64,000 nucleotides of DNA from Herpetomonas samuelpessoai (GCA_030849835.1 JASAOC010002057.1:1-64000), one strand, 5' to 3'; shown: positions 1-10,593, numbered from the stretch's first letter. Numbers and translations are program-made. The notes: generated by a model not told the origin, from the sequence alone.

Positions 1-410
1 GTGATCGCAATGACCTTCTCGAAGTGCGGCAGGAAGCTGGCGAAGTCATTGTCGGCACGACACTTGGCCCATGCGTGCTCGGACTCGGTTGTGATGGCAA
101 TCTTGCGACCGACGAAGTCAGCGGATAGGATAGACTCGTTCTCATACTTGCGCTTCGTCTCACGCAGGTTCGCCTGCTGCGCCGGCGTCATCTCATCCAT
201 GGCCTTCTCCGCGGCCTCAATCAGCGCCTTCGTCTCGGGGCACACGAACATGTTGTGCATGATCTGGGAGATCTCGGCCATCGCAGCCGCGCGCGCAGGC
301 GCACCCTTGGGTGGCATCATCACACGCGCATCCCACATACCCACAGCAGCGATGTGGCGGAGGCGGTAGAGCTTCATGTTCAGCTCCTCAAGCTTCTTGT
401 ACGCGTCCAT
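1..410 (-). CDS. M32 metallocarboxypeptidase, copy 1 (partial, N-terminal part only)
   Basis: This is the first 136 codons of a carboxypeptidase Taq (family M32) gene that runs off the left edge, so the HExxH zinc site lies outside the window. It opens MDAYKKLEEL and continues through WDARVMMPPKG, a block shared with the three complete copies to the right. The start is the ATG at 408-410, in the same place as in copy 2. M32 enzymes remove C-terminal residues from peptides and need a metal ion. They are found in prokaryotes and a few protists, including trypanosomatids. The coding sequence is nearly identical to the matching part of copy 2 (3149-3558) but the similarity stops at the ATG. A plus-strand reading frame here is a shadow. 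Confidence 0.9.
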   Translation of the reverse strand, partial: MDAYKKLEELNMKLYRLRHIAAVGMWDARVMMPPKGAPARAAAMAEISQIMHNMFVCPETKALIEAAEKAMDEMTPAQQANLRETKRKYENESILSADFVGRKIAITTESEHAWAKCRADNDFASFLPHFEKVIAI

Positions 411-557
411 GGTGAGCGATACGGGAGGAGGGTGAAACGGGGGTGAGTGAACGGTCGGCGATACCGGAGCTTCGATAAATGCAAGGAAAGGTCCTTTGTC
501 GTGACGCAAGCAAAACGGAAGGGCGGATGCGTAGAGTTTTAAAAAGGTTTTAAAAGA

Positions 558-585
558 CTGGTGTGAGGGAAAAGAAAGAGAAAGG
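558..585 (-). promoter_or_regulatory. Predicted trans-splice acceptor for M32 copy 1
   Basis: The minus strand reads a roughly 20-nt pyrimidine tract and then the first AG at 558-559, 148 nt before the ATG. This is the usual arrangement for spliced-leader addition in trypanosomatids. The exact site is inferred. Confidence 0.5.
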
Positions 586-1729
586 CTTTGGCGTTATCTA
601 GTTGGGGAGGGAGGGGAGATTCAGAGTAGAAGAGACGCGAGAGATCCAAGGAGCAGTTGCCGTTGTTGTTCCTTTTTCTTCTTTTTCTCTTTGGCAGTGG
701 GAGTGTGCGACACATCGCGATTTGCGAGAATAGAAATGCCGACAACACTACGAGGGCAGCGCGCGGCCTGCCCACAGCACTGGACCCCTTGGGCACACCT
801 CTTTCTGGGGGAATAGCACGGGCCCTTCACAGTGCGCACACAAGGAAGAGCGAACGGTTACCGCCGTCGTGGTGGGTGTCGTCCCACAAGCCGCCCATGC
901 ATCGGCGACTCGATCTAGATAGAGCTGCATCTGGGGCCTTGGTGAGTTTCTTTGCCAGTCAGCCTCGAACGCGGTCTCAGCTGTATCTTTTCGGAGCAGG
1001 GAAATAAAATTGAAAAGAAACAAAAAAAGAGAGAAAGTTTTGTCCAAGGAAACGAAAGAAAAATGAAACGAGGAAGAGGGGGGAGAGGAGGAGAACAGAA
1101 GAGGGATGCAGAGCACAGAAAGGTGGGGTGAACAACATCATGCAGTGGCTTGGAATGGAACGAAAAGAAACAAACAGAAAAGAAAGAACGATGGAATCAG
1201 AAACGGGAGAGTGTAAAACAACGGAAGGATACGTTTTTTTGAATTAAAGTGTTACGAGTTACTTGAATATGGCAGAACGGGATAGCTGCACTCCGGGCTG
1301 GTTGAACAGAGATAAACGGCTTTACAACACAGTGTTCACTGCCCGGTGCACCGCACGGGTTGGGTGCGAGAAAACAAAAACACAGCAAACATGAAAGAAT
1401 AAAGAAAAGGGTGACCCCAGGTAAAATATCGTCCGAGATAGCACCGCGTCCAGACGTCCACCGGTCACGGCATGACTGTATCCGGTTGCTACGTCGTACC
1501 TACCGCTTCAGGATCTCATGAGTAACAGCACGGTGAAATACACAACACGTGAGTCAGCAAAAGGAACAGAAACAGAAAAGAAAAGAAAAGCTGTAGAGAG
1601 TGACTGCAAAAACATTTTTAAAAAAATCAGGTAGAAAGCAAAAAACAAAATCACTCAAGCGAAAGAGAAGCACACAAAAGAGATGCTAGAGCCCGGGTCA
1701 CCTTGCATACGCGTTCCACATCGCGCTGA

Positions 1730-1758
1730 GGAGGGAGGGGGGAGGGGGGGAGGGGGGG
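1730..1758 (+). repeat. G-rich block (C-rich polypyrimidine on the coding strand)
   Basis: Runs of 3 to 8 G separated by single A residues. On the plus strand this could form a G-quadruplex. On the transcribed strand it is a long C/U tract ending at an AG (1726-1727), so it could equally act as an upstream splice or polyadenylation signal. Confidence 0.6.
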
Positions 1759-2046
1759 AACCAGTGTGCATGTGCGTGATGGCACCTCGCTGTTCACGGA
1801 CGGAGACTGCGGAAATGAAGCGAGCCTCGCCTCACCGCAGAGCGGTGCTTGGTCTCAGCGCTGAGTTTATAATAGCGAGAGAAAAAGAAATCCGAAGAGA
1901 GTTGGAGTGGAGACGGACGCGAAATAGTCATTTAGCGCGAAGACGTCAACAGATAAAAGGAAAAATAGGAGGAACACTCTCGGGGTGAGAGGGTAGGGGC
2001 AGTCTGCGGGCGATTCCGTGCACCGACTACCTCATCGCGGCAGAGC

Positions 2047-3558
2047 TTAATCTTCCATGCGCAGGTAGCGGCGCTCCAGGTGCTCGCGGAAGTACTTCAC
2101 CGTGAACTTCTCACCTGTCGCCTTCACCATCAGGTCCTGCATGCTGTGGAGGCATCCCTGACCCCAGACCTTTTCCTCACGCTTCGCAGCAATCGGGCTG
2201 TAGTCTCCGCTCAGGATGCACTTCCGGATCGTGTCCTCACCAAGCTCCTTCTTCAGCATCGCCATCATCTGCGCTGCGAAAATGGAACCGATGGTGTACG
2301 CTGGGAAAGACCCAAACCCTCCCTTGTGCCAGTGGACATCCTGCAAGCAGCCAATGTCATCGCGGCCCTCCGTGTCAAGACCAAGGTACTCCTTCATCTT
2401 CGCATTCCACGCAGCAGGGATCTCAGCAGCCTCCATCTTGCCTTCCACGATGTCGCGCTCAATCTCGTAGCGCAACAGCACGTGAAGCTGGTAGCACACC
2501 TCATCCGCCGCAACGCGGATGAACCCGGGCTGCACGTGCTGGTGGATCTTGCGCACATTCTCAACCGTGAAGGCAGGCTGATCGCCAAAGTACTCCTTCA
2601 GCAGAGGCGTCAGGAACTCCGCGTGGTCCTTGCCACGGCCCACAATCACCTCCTGGAAGCGTGACTGGCTCTCGTGGATGCCGCCGCTCCGCGCCTCACA
2701 CACGGGCTGGCCACGCATGTCACGCGGACCCATGTGCGTCTCATAGTTCGAGTGCCCAGCCTCGTGGATCGTCGCGAACACGCTCTTCTGGTAGTCCGCC
2801 TCGGAGTAGTGCGTCGTCACACGCGAGTCCTCCTTCACCATCCCACCAAAGGGGTGCGGCGCGCGGTCCAGGCGGCCAGCCTCAAAGTCGAAGCCCCACA
2901 CCTCCAGCAGCTTGCGGCTCAGCGCCTCCTGCTTGTCCAGCGGGAACGGGCCCTGGAGCGGGACCACAGAGGCCTCCACATTCTTGCGGCTCTCCTGAAT
3001 GTCGCGCAGCAGCTTCGGCAGCCACGACTTGATGTCCGCGTACAGCTCTTCGAGCGCCTCCAGAGTGAAGCCAGGCTCGTTAACGTCAACCAAGGCGGCG
3101 TAGGGACTCAGGCCGGTCGCCTTCGAACGGATCTGCGCCTCCTCGCGCACAATGGCGATCACCTTCTCGTAGTGCGGCAGGAAGCTGGCGAAGTCATTGT
3201 TGGCACGGCACTTGGCCCATGCGTGCTGAGACTCGGTCGTAATGGCGATCTTGCGACCGACGAAGTCAGCGGACAGGATCGACTCGTTCTCATACTTGCG
3301 CTTCGTCTCACGCAGGTTCGCCTGCTGCGCCGGCGTCATCTCGTCCATGGCCTTCTCCGCGGCCTCGATCAGCGCCTTCGTCTCGGGACACACGAACATG
3401 TTGTGCATGATTTGGGAGATCTCGGCCATCGCAGCCGCACGTGCAGGCGCACCCTTGGGTGGCATCATCACACGCGCATCCCACATGGCGAGAGCCGTCA
3501 TGTGGCGGAGGCGGTAGAGCTTCATGTTCAGCTCCTCAAGCTTCTTGTAGGCGTCCAT
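2047..3558 (-). CDS. M32 metallocarboxypeptidase, copy 2
   Basis: Complete 503-residue carboxypeptidase Taq family enzyme, the usual length for the family. Visible family marks are the zinc site HEAGH at residues 265-269, the downstream HESQSR block at about 295-300 that supplies the third metal ligand (Glu296), the EDSRVTTHY segment just before the zinc site, and near the C-terminus GCLQDVHW followed by an FPAYTIGS segment. The enzyme should trim peptides from the C-terminal end, probably in the cytosol, since no signal peptide or glycosomal C-terminal tripeptide is seen. The start is the first ATG in the frame (3556-3558); it matches the start of copy 1, and the frame upstream of it has only non-ATG codons. 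Close relatives in trypanosomes are the TcMCP enzymes. Confidence 0.95.
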   Translation of the reverse strand: MDAYKKLEELNMKLYRLRHMTALAMWDARVMMPPKGAPARAAAMAEISQIMHNMFVCPETKALIEAAEKAMDEMTPAQQANLRETKRKYENESILSADFVGRKIAITTESQHAWAKCRANNDFASFLPHYEKVIAIVREEAQIRSKATGLSPYAALVDVNEPGFTLEALEELYADIKSWLPKLLRDIQESRKNVEASVVPLQGPFPLDKQEALSRKLLEVWGFDFEAGRLDRAPHPFGGMVKEDSRVTTHYSEADYQKSVFATIHEAGHSNYETHMGPRDMRGQPVCEARSGGIHESQSRFQEVIVGRGKDHAEFLTPLLKEYFGDQPAFTVENVRKIHQHVQPGFIRVAADEVCYQLHVLLRYEIERDIVEGKMEAAEIPAAWNAKMKEYLGLDTEGRDDIGCLQDVHWHKGGFGSFPAYTIGSIFAAQMMAMLKKELGEDTIRKCILSGDYSPIAAKREEKVWGQGCLHSMQDLMVKATGEKFTVKYFREHLERRYLRMED

Positions 3559-5334
3559 GATCGCTGGAGGTCTCTGTATCGCAGGGATGGACAAGATAGA
3601 TGTGGTCAGGGAAAGGTTGCGAATGGGACGCTTGGGTAGCGGTCGAAGGTGGCACAACAGAGAGAAGGAAAGAGAAGGGAAAGAGAAAACGAAAAGGGGG
3701 ATCTGTTCGGAGAAGGGATGAGTAGATGTGGGAACTTGCTTTCTTAAAAATTAAAAAGGTAACGATAAAGAACGTGAAAACCGGAAAGGACTGATGATCA
3801 GCGACGCGAGAAAAAGAAGGAGATAGGGAAAGAGAGCTGGTTTGGAAGGCAAAACTCGCACATGTGCATGTGGAGGAGGGGTGAGGGAGGTGCAGAAAGA
3901 GAAGCCGACCCCCGCAGCGGTCTCCTCCAGCGAACAGGATCAGGTGCATCCTGCCTGAAACGAGCACTTGGACAGACACGGCAGGACGTTGCACGCCGCG
4001 AGGCAACCTTCCGCGGCAACCGCATAGATACCAACATGGCAAAGATGACGAGAAGGCACCGGGAAGATCCGTGAGACCTCTTCTGCATCTTCTGAACGGG
4101 GTATAGCACCACATGCCTCCAGGTGAAAAAAAAAACTAACAAATACGCTTTCCCTTTTTTTTGGTTGTTGTAGTTCGCTTGCTTCGTTGCTAACCAAACG
4201 CCGTCACAACGATAAGCAACGGGCACCTGGATTCACCCCTTAACCGCCTGCACGAAGCCTTACGGAGAAGGCGAGTGGTAGGGAGCGGGAGGGGCAGCCG
4301 TAGGGAAGAACGCTAACATCGAAGAGCGGACACAGGGGACTAAGGCCGCTGATCGTCATCCCCCTCCCCACTCTGCGACAGCCTGTACGATCACGGGATT
4401 GGAACCACGTATGTCAAAGCAACGTTGGAGCGGAGCGCCCGTGGGAGACAAGGGACCGTGTGGGGTGCGTTGTCTCACCTCACGTGCGACAAGTCTGCAG
4501 ACAACAGAAATCACAGACAGATAAAATTGAGAAGAAGAAGAAGGAAAAAAAAACGTTAGCATCGCAAAGAAAACAGAAACCTGAAAGGAATACGGAAGCA
4601 AAGAATGTTTGAAGTGAAACACACCTTCACACACTGAGTGCTTTCGTCATCTGCGGTTGATGAAGGACAACCAGAAGCAAAGAGGAGAGGGGAAACAACA
4701 TTTTCTTTTTAAAGAAGGCAAAGGTAGGGGAAAAAAAAAAGTCAAAGAGCGAGAAGAACTCTGCAGGGAGCTCCGCACGGGGATCGAAAAGGACAGGTTT
4801 GGGTTTTCTTAAAAGCACCAGCTCTACCTTCTATCACCCAGCGACAAGCCTGCGCAGGCCGTGATTTAGGATTACAACACATTTGGCCATTGTGGAGCCT
4901 CGCGGTGCGTTATGAACTTAAGGATTTCAAAGAAGAAGAAAAAAAGAATGTCTGCAGGAACAACAGAAGAGGAAGAGAGCCAACGGTTCTGGCGATCATC
5001 ACCAAGTACCAAGCACACCGACTGGCTATGCGTCGTCAGCTCTGTGTCACTACTGAACGGGGGAAAGGAAAAAACAAACGTTTACGGTAAAACTACACGT
5101 ACTATCGTCGCATCACGTCGGTGCCTGCTATCGGCGATTGAACAATGGTTCTCCTCCCGCGTCGTTGTGACTTGCGGGCAGAGGTGGTACCGAAGCTAGC
5201 CTCAGAGATGAAACTTGCGATCAGACACCAACAGACGTCTGACATGCACTAGAGCGTTTGCCGTTCGTTTCATTTACACTCACCCAAGCAAAAAAAAAAA
5301 AAAAAAACCGATACCGCTGCCGGTCCGCAACGGT
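3559..5334. other. Intergenic: 5' leader of M32 copy 2 and 3' UTR of copy 3
   Basis: No convincing gene. The purine run at 3659-3701 and the AG at 3631-3632 are the likely splice signals for copy 2 (leader about 72 nt). An 18-A run at 5290-5307 sits just past the stop codon of copy 3. The remainder is A-rich spacer. Confidence 0.6.
3631..3701 (-). promoter_or_regulatory. Predicted trans-splice acceptor for M32 copy 2
   Basis: An almost unbroken pyrimidine tract on the minus strand (purines at 3659-3701) is followed by the first AG at 3631-3632, 73 nt before the ATG. This is one of the clearest splice signals in the window. The exact acceptor is inferred. Confidence 0.55.
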
Positions 5335-6846
5335 CTAATCCTCGTTGCGCAGGTAGCGGCGCTCCAGGTGCTCGCGGAAGTACTTCAGGTTCAGCTTCTC
5401 ACCCGTCGCCTTAGCCATCAGGTCCTCCGTCTCGTACAGGCTCCCCTGGCTCCAGATCTTCTCCTCCTGCTTCGCAAAGATCGGCGCAAGGTCACCGTTG
5501 CGGATGCACTTCTCCACCGTGTCCTCACCAAGCTCCTTCTTGATCGTCGCCATCAGCTGTGCAGCAAACATCGAGCCCAAGGCATAGGTCGGGAAGTACC
5601 CAAACGCTCCTTTACCCCAATGGACATCCTGCAGGCAGCCAATGTCGTCGCGACCCTCCGTGTCAAGGCCAAGGTACTCCTTCATCTTCGCATTCCACGC
5701 AGCCGGAATCTCAGCAGCCTCCATCTTGCCCTCCACAATGGCGCGCTCAATCTCGTAGCGCAGCAGGATGTGCAACGAGTAGCACACCTCATCGGCGCGG
5801 ATGCGAACGAAACCCGGCTCCACGTGCTGGTGCAGCTTGCGCAGGTTCTCCTCCGTAAACGCTGGCTGGTCACCAAGGTATTCCTTTAGCAGAGGAAGAA
5901 TGAAATCGGTGTACGCGCCGCTGCGGCCAATGATCACCTCCTGGAAGCGTGACTGGCTCTCGTGCAGACCCATACTGCGGTACTCGCACACGGGCTGGCC
6001 ACGCATGTCACGCGGACCCATGTGCGTCTCGTACTTGGAGTGACCCGTCTCGTGGATCACTGCAAAGAGAGCCTTGCAGTAGTCGGACTCATCAAAGTTG
6101 GTGGTGATGCGGGTGTCCTCCTTCGCGCCACCGGAGAACGGGTGCGCGCTCACATCCAGACGACCGGCATCAAAGTCAAACTTCATCACCTCCATCACCT
6201 TGTGCAGGAGAGCCTCCTGTTTCTCCCTGGGGTAGGGGCCTTGCGCGGGAATAGCAGTCGCGTCAATATCTTTGCGGTGCTCCTGAATGTCGCGCAGCAG
6301 CTTCGGCAGCCACGACTTGAGGTCAGCAAAGGTGCTCTCGAGTGTCTCCAGCGACATGCCGGGCTCGTATTGGTGGAACATCGACTCATAGAGCCCCTCG
6401 CCGGTCGCGGCGGACCGCAGGCGAGCTTCCTCACGCACCATTGCAATGGTCTTTTCAAACGTGGGCAAGAATCCCAAGAAGTCGTTGTTCGCACGGCACT
6501 TCGCCCACACCGTCTGCGCGGCGGAGGACAGCGATGTCTTGCGGGCAACGAACTCGCCGGGGAGGGCAGACGCACTTATCATTGCACGCTCCATCTCGCG
6601 TAGGTTCGCCTGCTGCGCGGGGCTGAGGCTGTCCTTCACTGTCTTGGCCTCCTCCAACAGTGCCTTGGTCTCGGCGCTCGTGAACATGTCATGCATCAGC
6701 TCCATTAGCGTTCCCAAGGCATCGCCGCGCGCCTCGTTGCCTTTGGGGGGCATCATGGTGCGGGCATCCCACATCCCCAGACTGAGGAGGTGGCGCAGGT
6801 TGTATAGGCGCTTGTTAAGCGCCTCCAGCTTCTGGTACGCTTCCAT
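5335..6846 (-). CDS. M32 metallocarboxypeptidase, copy 3
   Basis: Complete 503-residue M32 carboxypeptidase, apparently colinear with copy 2. The zinc site is HETGH at residues 265-269, followed by SMGLHESQSR at about 291-300. The EDTRITTN block, the DEVCYSLHILLRYEIE helix and GCLQDVHWGKGAFGYFPTY are all present, so the copy looks active. The start ATG (6844-6846) lines up with the other copies; the residue after Met is Glu here and in copy 4, but Asp in copies 1 and 2. The last third is almost identical to copy 4 while the N-terminal half differs much more, pointing to exchange between copies. The first half contains changes such as ARTMMPPKGNEARG that set it apart from copies 1 and 2. Confidence 0.95.
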   Translation of the reverse strand: MEAYQKLEALNKRLYNLRHLLSLGMWDARTMMPPKGNEARGDALGTLMELMHDMFTSAETKALLEEAKTVKDSLSPAQQANLREMERAMISASALPGEFVARKTSLSSAAQTVWAKCRANNDFLGFLPTFEKTIAMVREEARLRSAATGEGLYESMFHQYEPGMSLETLESTFADLKSWLPKLLRDIQEHRKDIDATAIPAQGPYPREKQEALLHKVMEVMKFDFDAGRLDVSAHPFSGGAKEDTRITTNFDESDYCKALFAVIHETGHSKYETHMGPRDMRGQPVCEYRSMGLHESQSRFQEVIIGRSGAYTDFILPLLKEYLGDQPAFTEENLRKLHQHVEPGFVRIRADEVCYSLHILLRYEIERAIVEGKMEAAEIPAAWNAKMKEYLGLDTEGRDDIGCLQDVHWGKGAFGYFPTYALGSMFAAQLMATIKKELGEDTVEKCIRNGDLAPIFAKQEEKIWSQGSLYETEDLMAKATGEKLNLKYFREHLERRYLRNED

Positions 6847-7858
6847 TTTGGATAAAAGTGGAAAGAATGATAGAAGGGGAAAGCAATCGAAAAGAGAGAA
6901 GAATTCTTGTTGTTGTTGTTTTTGAAACTACGGAAGGATTCAGAAGAAAAGTATCTTGAAAGAGATGGGAGATTGTGTTACGGTAATGGTAAATCTACGG
7001 CGCAGCGAGGGAGGCGAGATCACGGGAGAGGGAAAGCAGTTTCGACGCAGAGCTCCTGTCGTCGGCGCACGCCTTGTTGCCAGCGCTACTGTCCGCGGCA
7101 TGGCATGCCCTCATCGAACCGTAAGCTTACGCAAAGACTGACTTCACACAAAGGCAGCCCCTGATAGACGTTCACAGTATGCATGCAAACACACGCAATA
7201 CGCGCATGCACACACTCACGCACAGTGCATCCGGGCGCGCCGCGTGGGAGCACCTCATCAGAGAGAACACGCACGGTGCTCGTACATCGCACCAGCGCCA
7301 TCATCCCGGTTGTCGCTTCCGATGCCCTTGACGTCACAGCTGTGCCGGACACCACACACGCACTGGTGACCGAAGGGCTTGGCTTCAGCGCCCCACAGCT
7401 AGCGTCGTACGTTGTTTCTATACAAAATGAGTATTTTCTGATACGTTTCGGGATAGGAAAACAAAAACGAGGAAAAGAAGACTCATGGCAGCATTGACAC
7501 ATCCACAGTGTCCCCTCCGCACCGCCACAGCCGCTGCTGCTACGCCCTCCACCCCCTCCCCTCTATTCCAACTGTTTGGCCGATAATCACTCAGCGAAAT
7601 GAAAGAGGAGTGAAAAAGAAAGTTGGGGAGCAGAAGGCAGTTGAGCAGCCAGCTCAATGTCCGACAATGAGAGCCGTGCGGGAGGGAAGACGTGCGCGGA
7701 TGGCGTAAAGGACGGGGAAAGACAAACCGCTGTCGCGCCAGAGAGATGCCGCTCTTCGTTGACGTTGAATACACAGACATCCAGAGGCAGACAGGGCTAC
7801 CGCCCTGCCTTTAAAAAAAAAAAAAAAGGTGTCTCGTGAGCCGGTGAGGGATGGAAAC

Positions 7859-7891
<33 letters not shown>

Positions 7892-9081
7892 CGGTGGAAC
7901 GTCGGGGAAGGAAATAGAAAACGGTAATTGGCACTGCACAAACACTCGCCCATTTCACGAGGGATCAGGAAACAAAAGAAGGCAGGTGTGGAGGAAGCTC
8001 GACTTGTAGATATATATCGACGCAAGGGTTAGTGGTGTCCCACACATTTGGAAATGTGCTGTGGGAAGTGGGAAGCGGGTAGTATAAAAAAAGGAAAAAA
8101 AAAAACAGGTCGTTGTGAGAGATCAAAGCAAGAGTCGTTAGCATTCGAGAGCGCATGAGAGAACAGTAAAAGTGAAAGATAACCGTTTCTATATATCAGA
8201 TCCTTTACTCTGGAAACAAAACAAAGGGGGGTATGGACTCTCTCTCAAAACATGTATGCTTTTCCGCCACAAGTCATAGAAGGGGAGGAGGGCTACTTTT
8301 CTTCGCATCCACCACCTGGCACCGCGTCCGTCGGTGAGAGTCTGTGGCCCACACTACACTCGGTCGCCACGAGGATGCGGGTGCGAGTCTCCTAACGCTC
8401 CGTCAGTACCATCACCAGGGCATGCCCATGCTGCCCCATGCGCGTGCGGGAATAACCTAGCCATGGCCGCGGTCCTGCACGGTAACATGACGAATAAAGC
8501 GGCGTTGCGTGTTCTGTAAGAAGAGACAGCCGGTGATACAACACGAGAAGGTTAAAAGACTCAATAACAAAAACAGAAACAAAAAAAGGAAGCGAGAGAG
8601 AAATGAAAATGAGTTTTTCAAAAAAAAAATGTGAGAACGCGTAAAATACACGAAAAGACAAGATAAATTTCAACGGAAGCAAGAAGCGGACTGAGGCAGT
8701 CCGAGTAGATGCGTTGATGAGCAAGGGAGCTGTGAGAATGTACAACAGCATTCGGGTAAGAACGTTGCGTGTGCAAGAGTGGCGCCTTCTCCATTCCCGC
8801 ACCCCCGTGCGAGCAGAGAGGACCTGTTACAACCGTTTATCCAGTTTTATTTCAAACAAAAAAAATAAGAAAAAAGATTCGTTAAACTCAAGCACTGCAA
8901 CGAACTCCCCCAGTACTCCCTTTCCCATACACACACAAAAGGAATAAATAAAACAAACAGTACTTGCTGCGGTCGAATTTTCAAAAAATAACGCAATCGC
9001 CGGCCGCACGGGTGTGCAGACGATTTCAATGGAAACGATTCCACAGAATCCCATCCATGCGCGACCAAGCCACACACGAGT
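6847..9081. other. Intergenic: 5' leader of M32 copy 3 and 3' UTR of copy 4
   Basis: A 2.2-kb gap with no supportable gene. Likely splice signals for copy 3 are the purine run at 6931-6950 and the AG at 6928-6929 (a second AG lies at 6906-6907). It holds an A15 run (7813-7827) and a GA microsatellite (7865-7891). Two more GC-rich stretches (about 7170-7400 and 8270-8520) contain only short ORFs without family marks. Confidence 0.6.
7865..7891 (+). repeat. GA dinucleotide microsatellite
   Basis: About 13 GA units directly after an A run. On the transcribed strand this is a CU tract, so it may double as a polypyrimidine signal. Confidence 0.85.
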
Positions 9082-10593
9082 TTAATCCTCGTTGCGTAAG
9101 TAGCGGCGCTCCAGGTGCTCGCGGAAGTACTTCAGGTTCAGCTTCTCACCCGTCGCCTTCACCATCAGGTCCTCCGTCTCGTACAGGCTCCCCTGGCTCC
9201 AGATCTTCTCCTCCTGCTTCGCAAAGATCGGTGCAAGGTCACCGTTGCGGATGCACTTCTCCACCGTGTCCTCGCCAAGCTCCTTCTTGATCGTCGCCAT
9301 CAGCTGTGCGGCGAACATCGAGCCAAGCGTGTACGTCGGGAAGTACCCGATGGAGCCCTGAGACCAGTGGATGTCCTGCAGGCAGCCAATGTCGTCGCGG
9401 CCCTCCGTGTCGAGGCCAAGGTACTCCTTCATCTTCGCATTCCACGTAGCCGGGATCTCAGCAGCCTCCATCTTGCCTTCAACCAGTGCCCTCTCAATCT
9501 CGTAGCGCAGCAGGATGTGCAAGGGGTAGCACACCTCATCCGCACGGATGCGAATGAAACCCGGCTCCACGTGCTGGTGCAGCTTGCGCAGGTTCTCCTC
9601 AGTAAACGCTGGCTGGTCGCCAAGGTACTGCTTGAGGTATGGTGTAATGAACTCGCAATAAGACTTCCCGCAGCCAATGATGACTTCGTGGAAGCGGGAC
9701 TGGCTCTCATGGATGCCCAACCCACGCGCAGAGCACACAGGCTGCCCGTCCATACCTGAAGGCCCCATTGCCGCCTGGTACTTGGCGTGACCCAGCTCAT
9801 GGATGGTGGAATACATGGCCTTACGGTAGTCGTCCTCGAAGATGTTGGTGGTGATGCGGGTGTCCTCCTTCACCATGCCTGTGAAGGGGTGCGCGCTGAT
9901 ATCGATGCGGCCCGCGTCGAGGTCGAACTTCATGATCTCAATAATCTTCTGGTGCAGCTGCTGCTGCTTTTCCTTGGGGTACGTGCCCTGAACCGGGGTG
10001 GAAGTCGCGTCAATATCCTTGCGGCGCTCCTGGATGTCACGCAGCAGCTTCGGCAGCCACGACTTGAGGTCAGCGAAGATGGACTCCACCGTCTCCAGCG
10101 ACATGCCGGGCTCGTAGAGATGGAAGAGGCACTCGTACAAGCCTTTGCCTGTCGCCGCCGAGCGGAGCTGTGCCTCCTCTCGCGTGACGTCAATGATCTT
10201 CTGCAGGATTGGCAGGAAGGACGCAAAGTCGTTGTTCGCGCGGCACTTGGCCCATTCCACGGCACCAACGCTCTGCAGTGCCGTGCGCCGGCCGACGAGC
10301 TCCGCCGACAGCACGGCCTCGCTGTCGTACTGGCGCCTCATTTCCCGCAGGTTCGCCTGCTGCGCTGGCGTCATCTCTGACTTGGCCGTCTCTGCCTCTG
10401 CCAGCAGCGCCTTCACTTCGTCATTGACAATCATGTTGTGCAGCACCTCCATCCCCGCCCCCATGGCAGCGCCACGGGCGGCGGAGCCCTTTGGTGGCAT
10501 CATGACGCGGGCATCCCAACCAGCGAGGGACACGAGGTGTGTGAGGTGGTACCGCTTGTGCCAGATCTGCTCGAGTTTCTTGTAGGCTTCCAT
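9082..10593 (-). CDS. M32 metallocarboxypeptidase, copy 4 (most divergent around the zinc site)
   Basis: Complete 503-residue M32 carboxypeptidase. The zinc site is HELGH at residues 265-269, with GLGIHESQSRF about 26 residues on. EDTRITTN and GCLQDIHW are present. It differs from copies 2 and 3 just after the zinc helix: they read YETHMGPRDMRGQPVCE where this one reads YQAAMGPSGMDGQPVCS, so substrate preference may differ. The C-terminal third is almost identical to copy 3. It is the first copy to be transcribed, lying directly downstream of the PDK1-like kinase gene. The ATG at 10591-10593 matches the other copies. Confidence 0.94.
   Translation of the reverse strand: MEAYKKLEQIWHKRYHLTHLVSLAGWDARVMMPPKGSAARGAAMGAGMEVLHNMIVNDEVKALLAEAETAKSEMTPAQQANLREMRRQYDSEAVLSAELVGRRTALQSVGAVEWAKCRANNDFASFLPILQKIIDVTREEAQLRSAATGKGLYECLFHLYEPGMSLETVESIFADLKSWLPKLLRDIQERRKDIDATSTPVQGTYPKEKQQQLHQKIIEIMKFDLDAGRIDISAHPFTGMVKEDTRITTNIFEDDYRKAMYSTIHELGHAKYQAAMGPSGMDGQPVCSARGLGIHESQSRFHEVIIGCGKSYCEFITPYLKQYLGDQPAFTEENLRKLHQHVEPGFIRIRADEVCYPLHILLRYEIERALVEGKMEAAEIPATWNAKMKEYLGLDTEGRDDIGCLQDIHWSQGSIGYFPTYTLGSMFAAQLMATIKKELGEDTVEKCIRNGDLAPIFAKQEEKIWSQGSLYETEDLMVKATGEKLNLKYFREHLERRYLRNED

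Larger units (their letters stand above)
411..2046. other. Intergenic: 5' leader of M32 copy 1 and 3' UTR of copy 2
   Basis: I see no gene here. On the minus strand the order is 3' UTR of copy 2, spacer, then 5' leader of copy 1. A purine run at 566-585 (pyrimidines in the transcript) followed by the first AG at 558-559 is the likely trans-splice site, giving a leader of about 147 nt. A very G-rich block lies at 1730-1758. The rest is A-rich low-complexity sequence; small ORFs here have no recognisable protein content. Confidence 0.6.

Noticed and set aside
1730-1758. G-rich block as a strand-switch or replication signal
   Set aside because: Genes on both sides run the same way, so there is no strand switch here. 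The block reads better as a C/U tract in the transcript.
4380-4460. A possible tRNA T-loop word (GGTTCCAATCC on the minus strand)
   Set aside because: The flanking bases do not pair to form a T stem, and no A box or acceptor stem is found. A similar word at about 39327 also fails.
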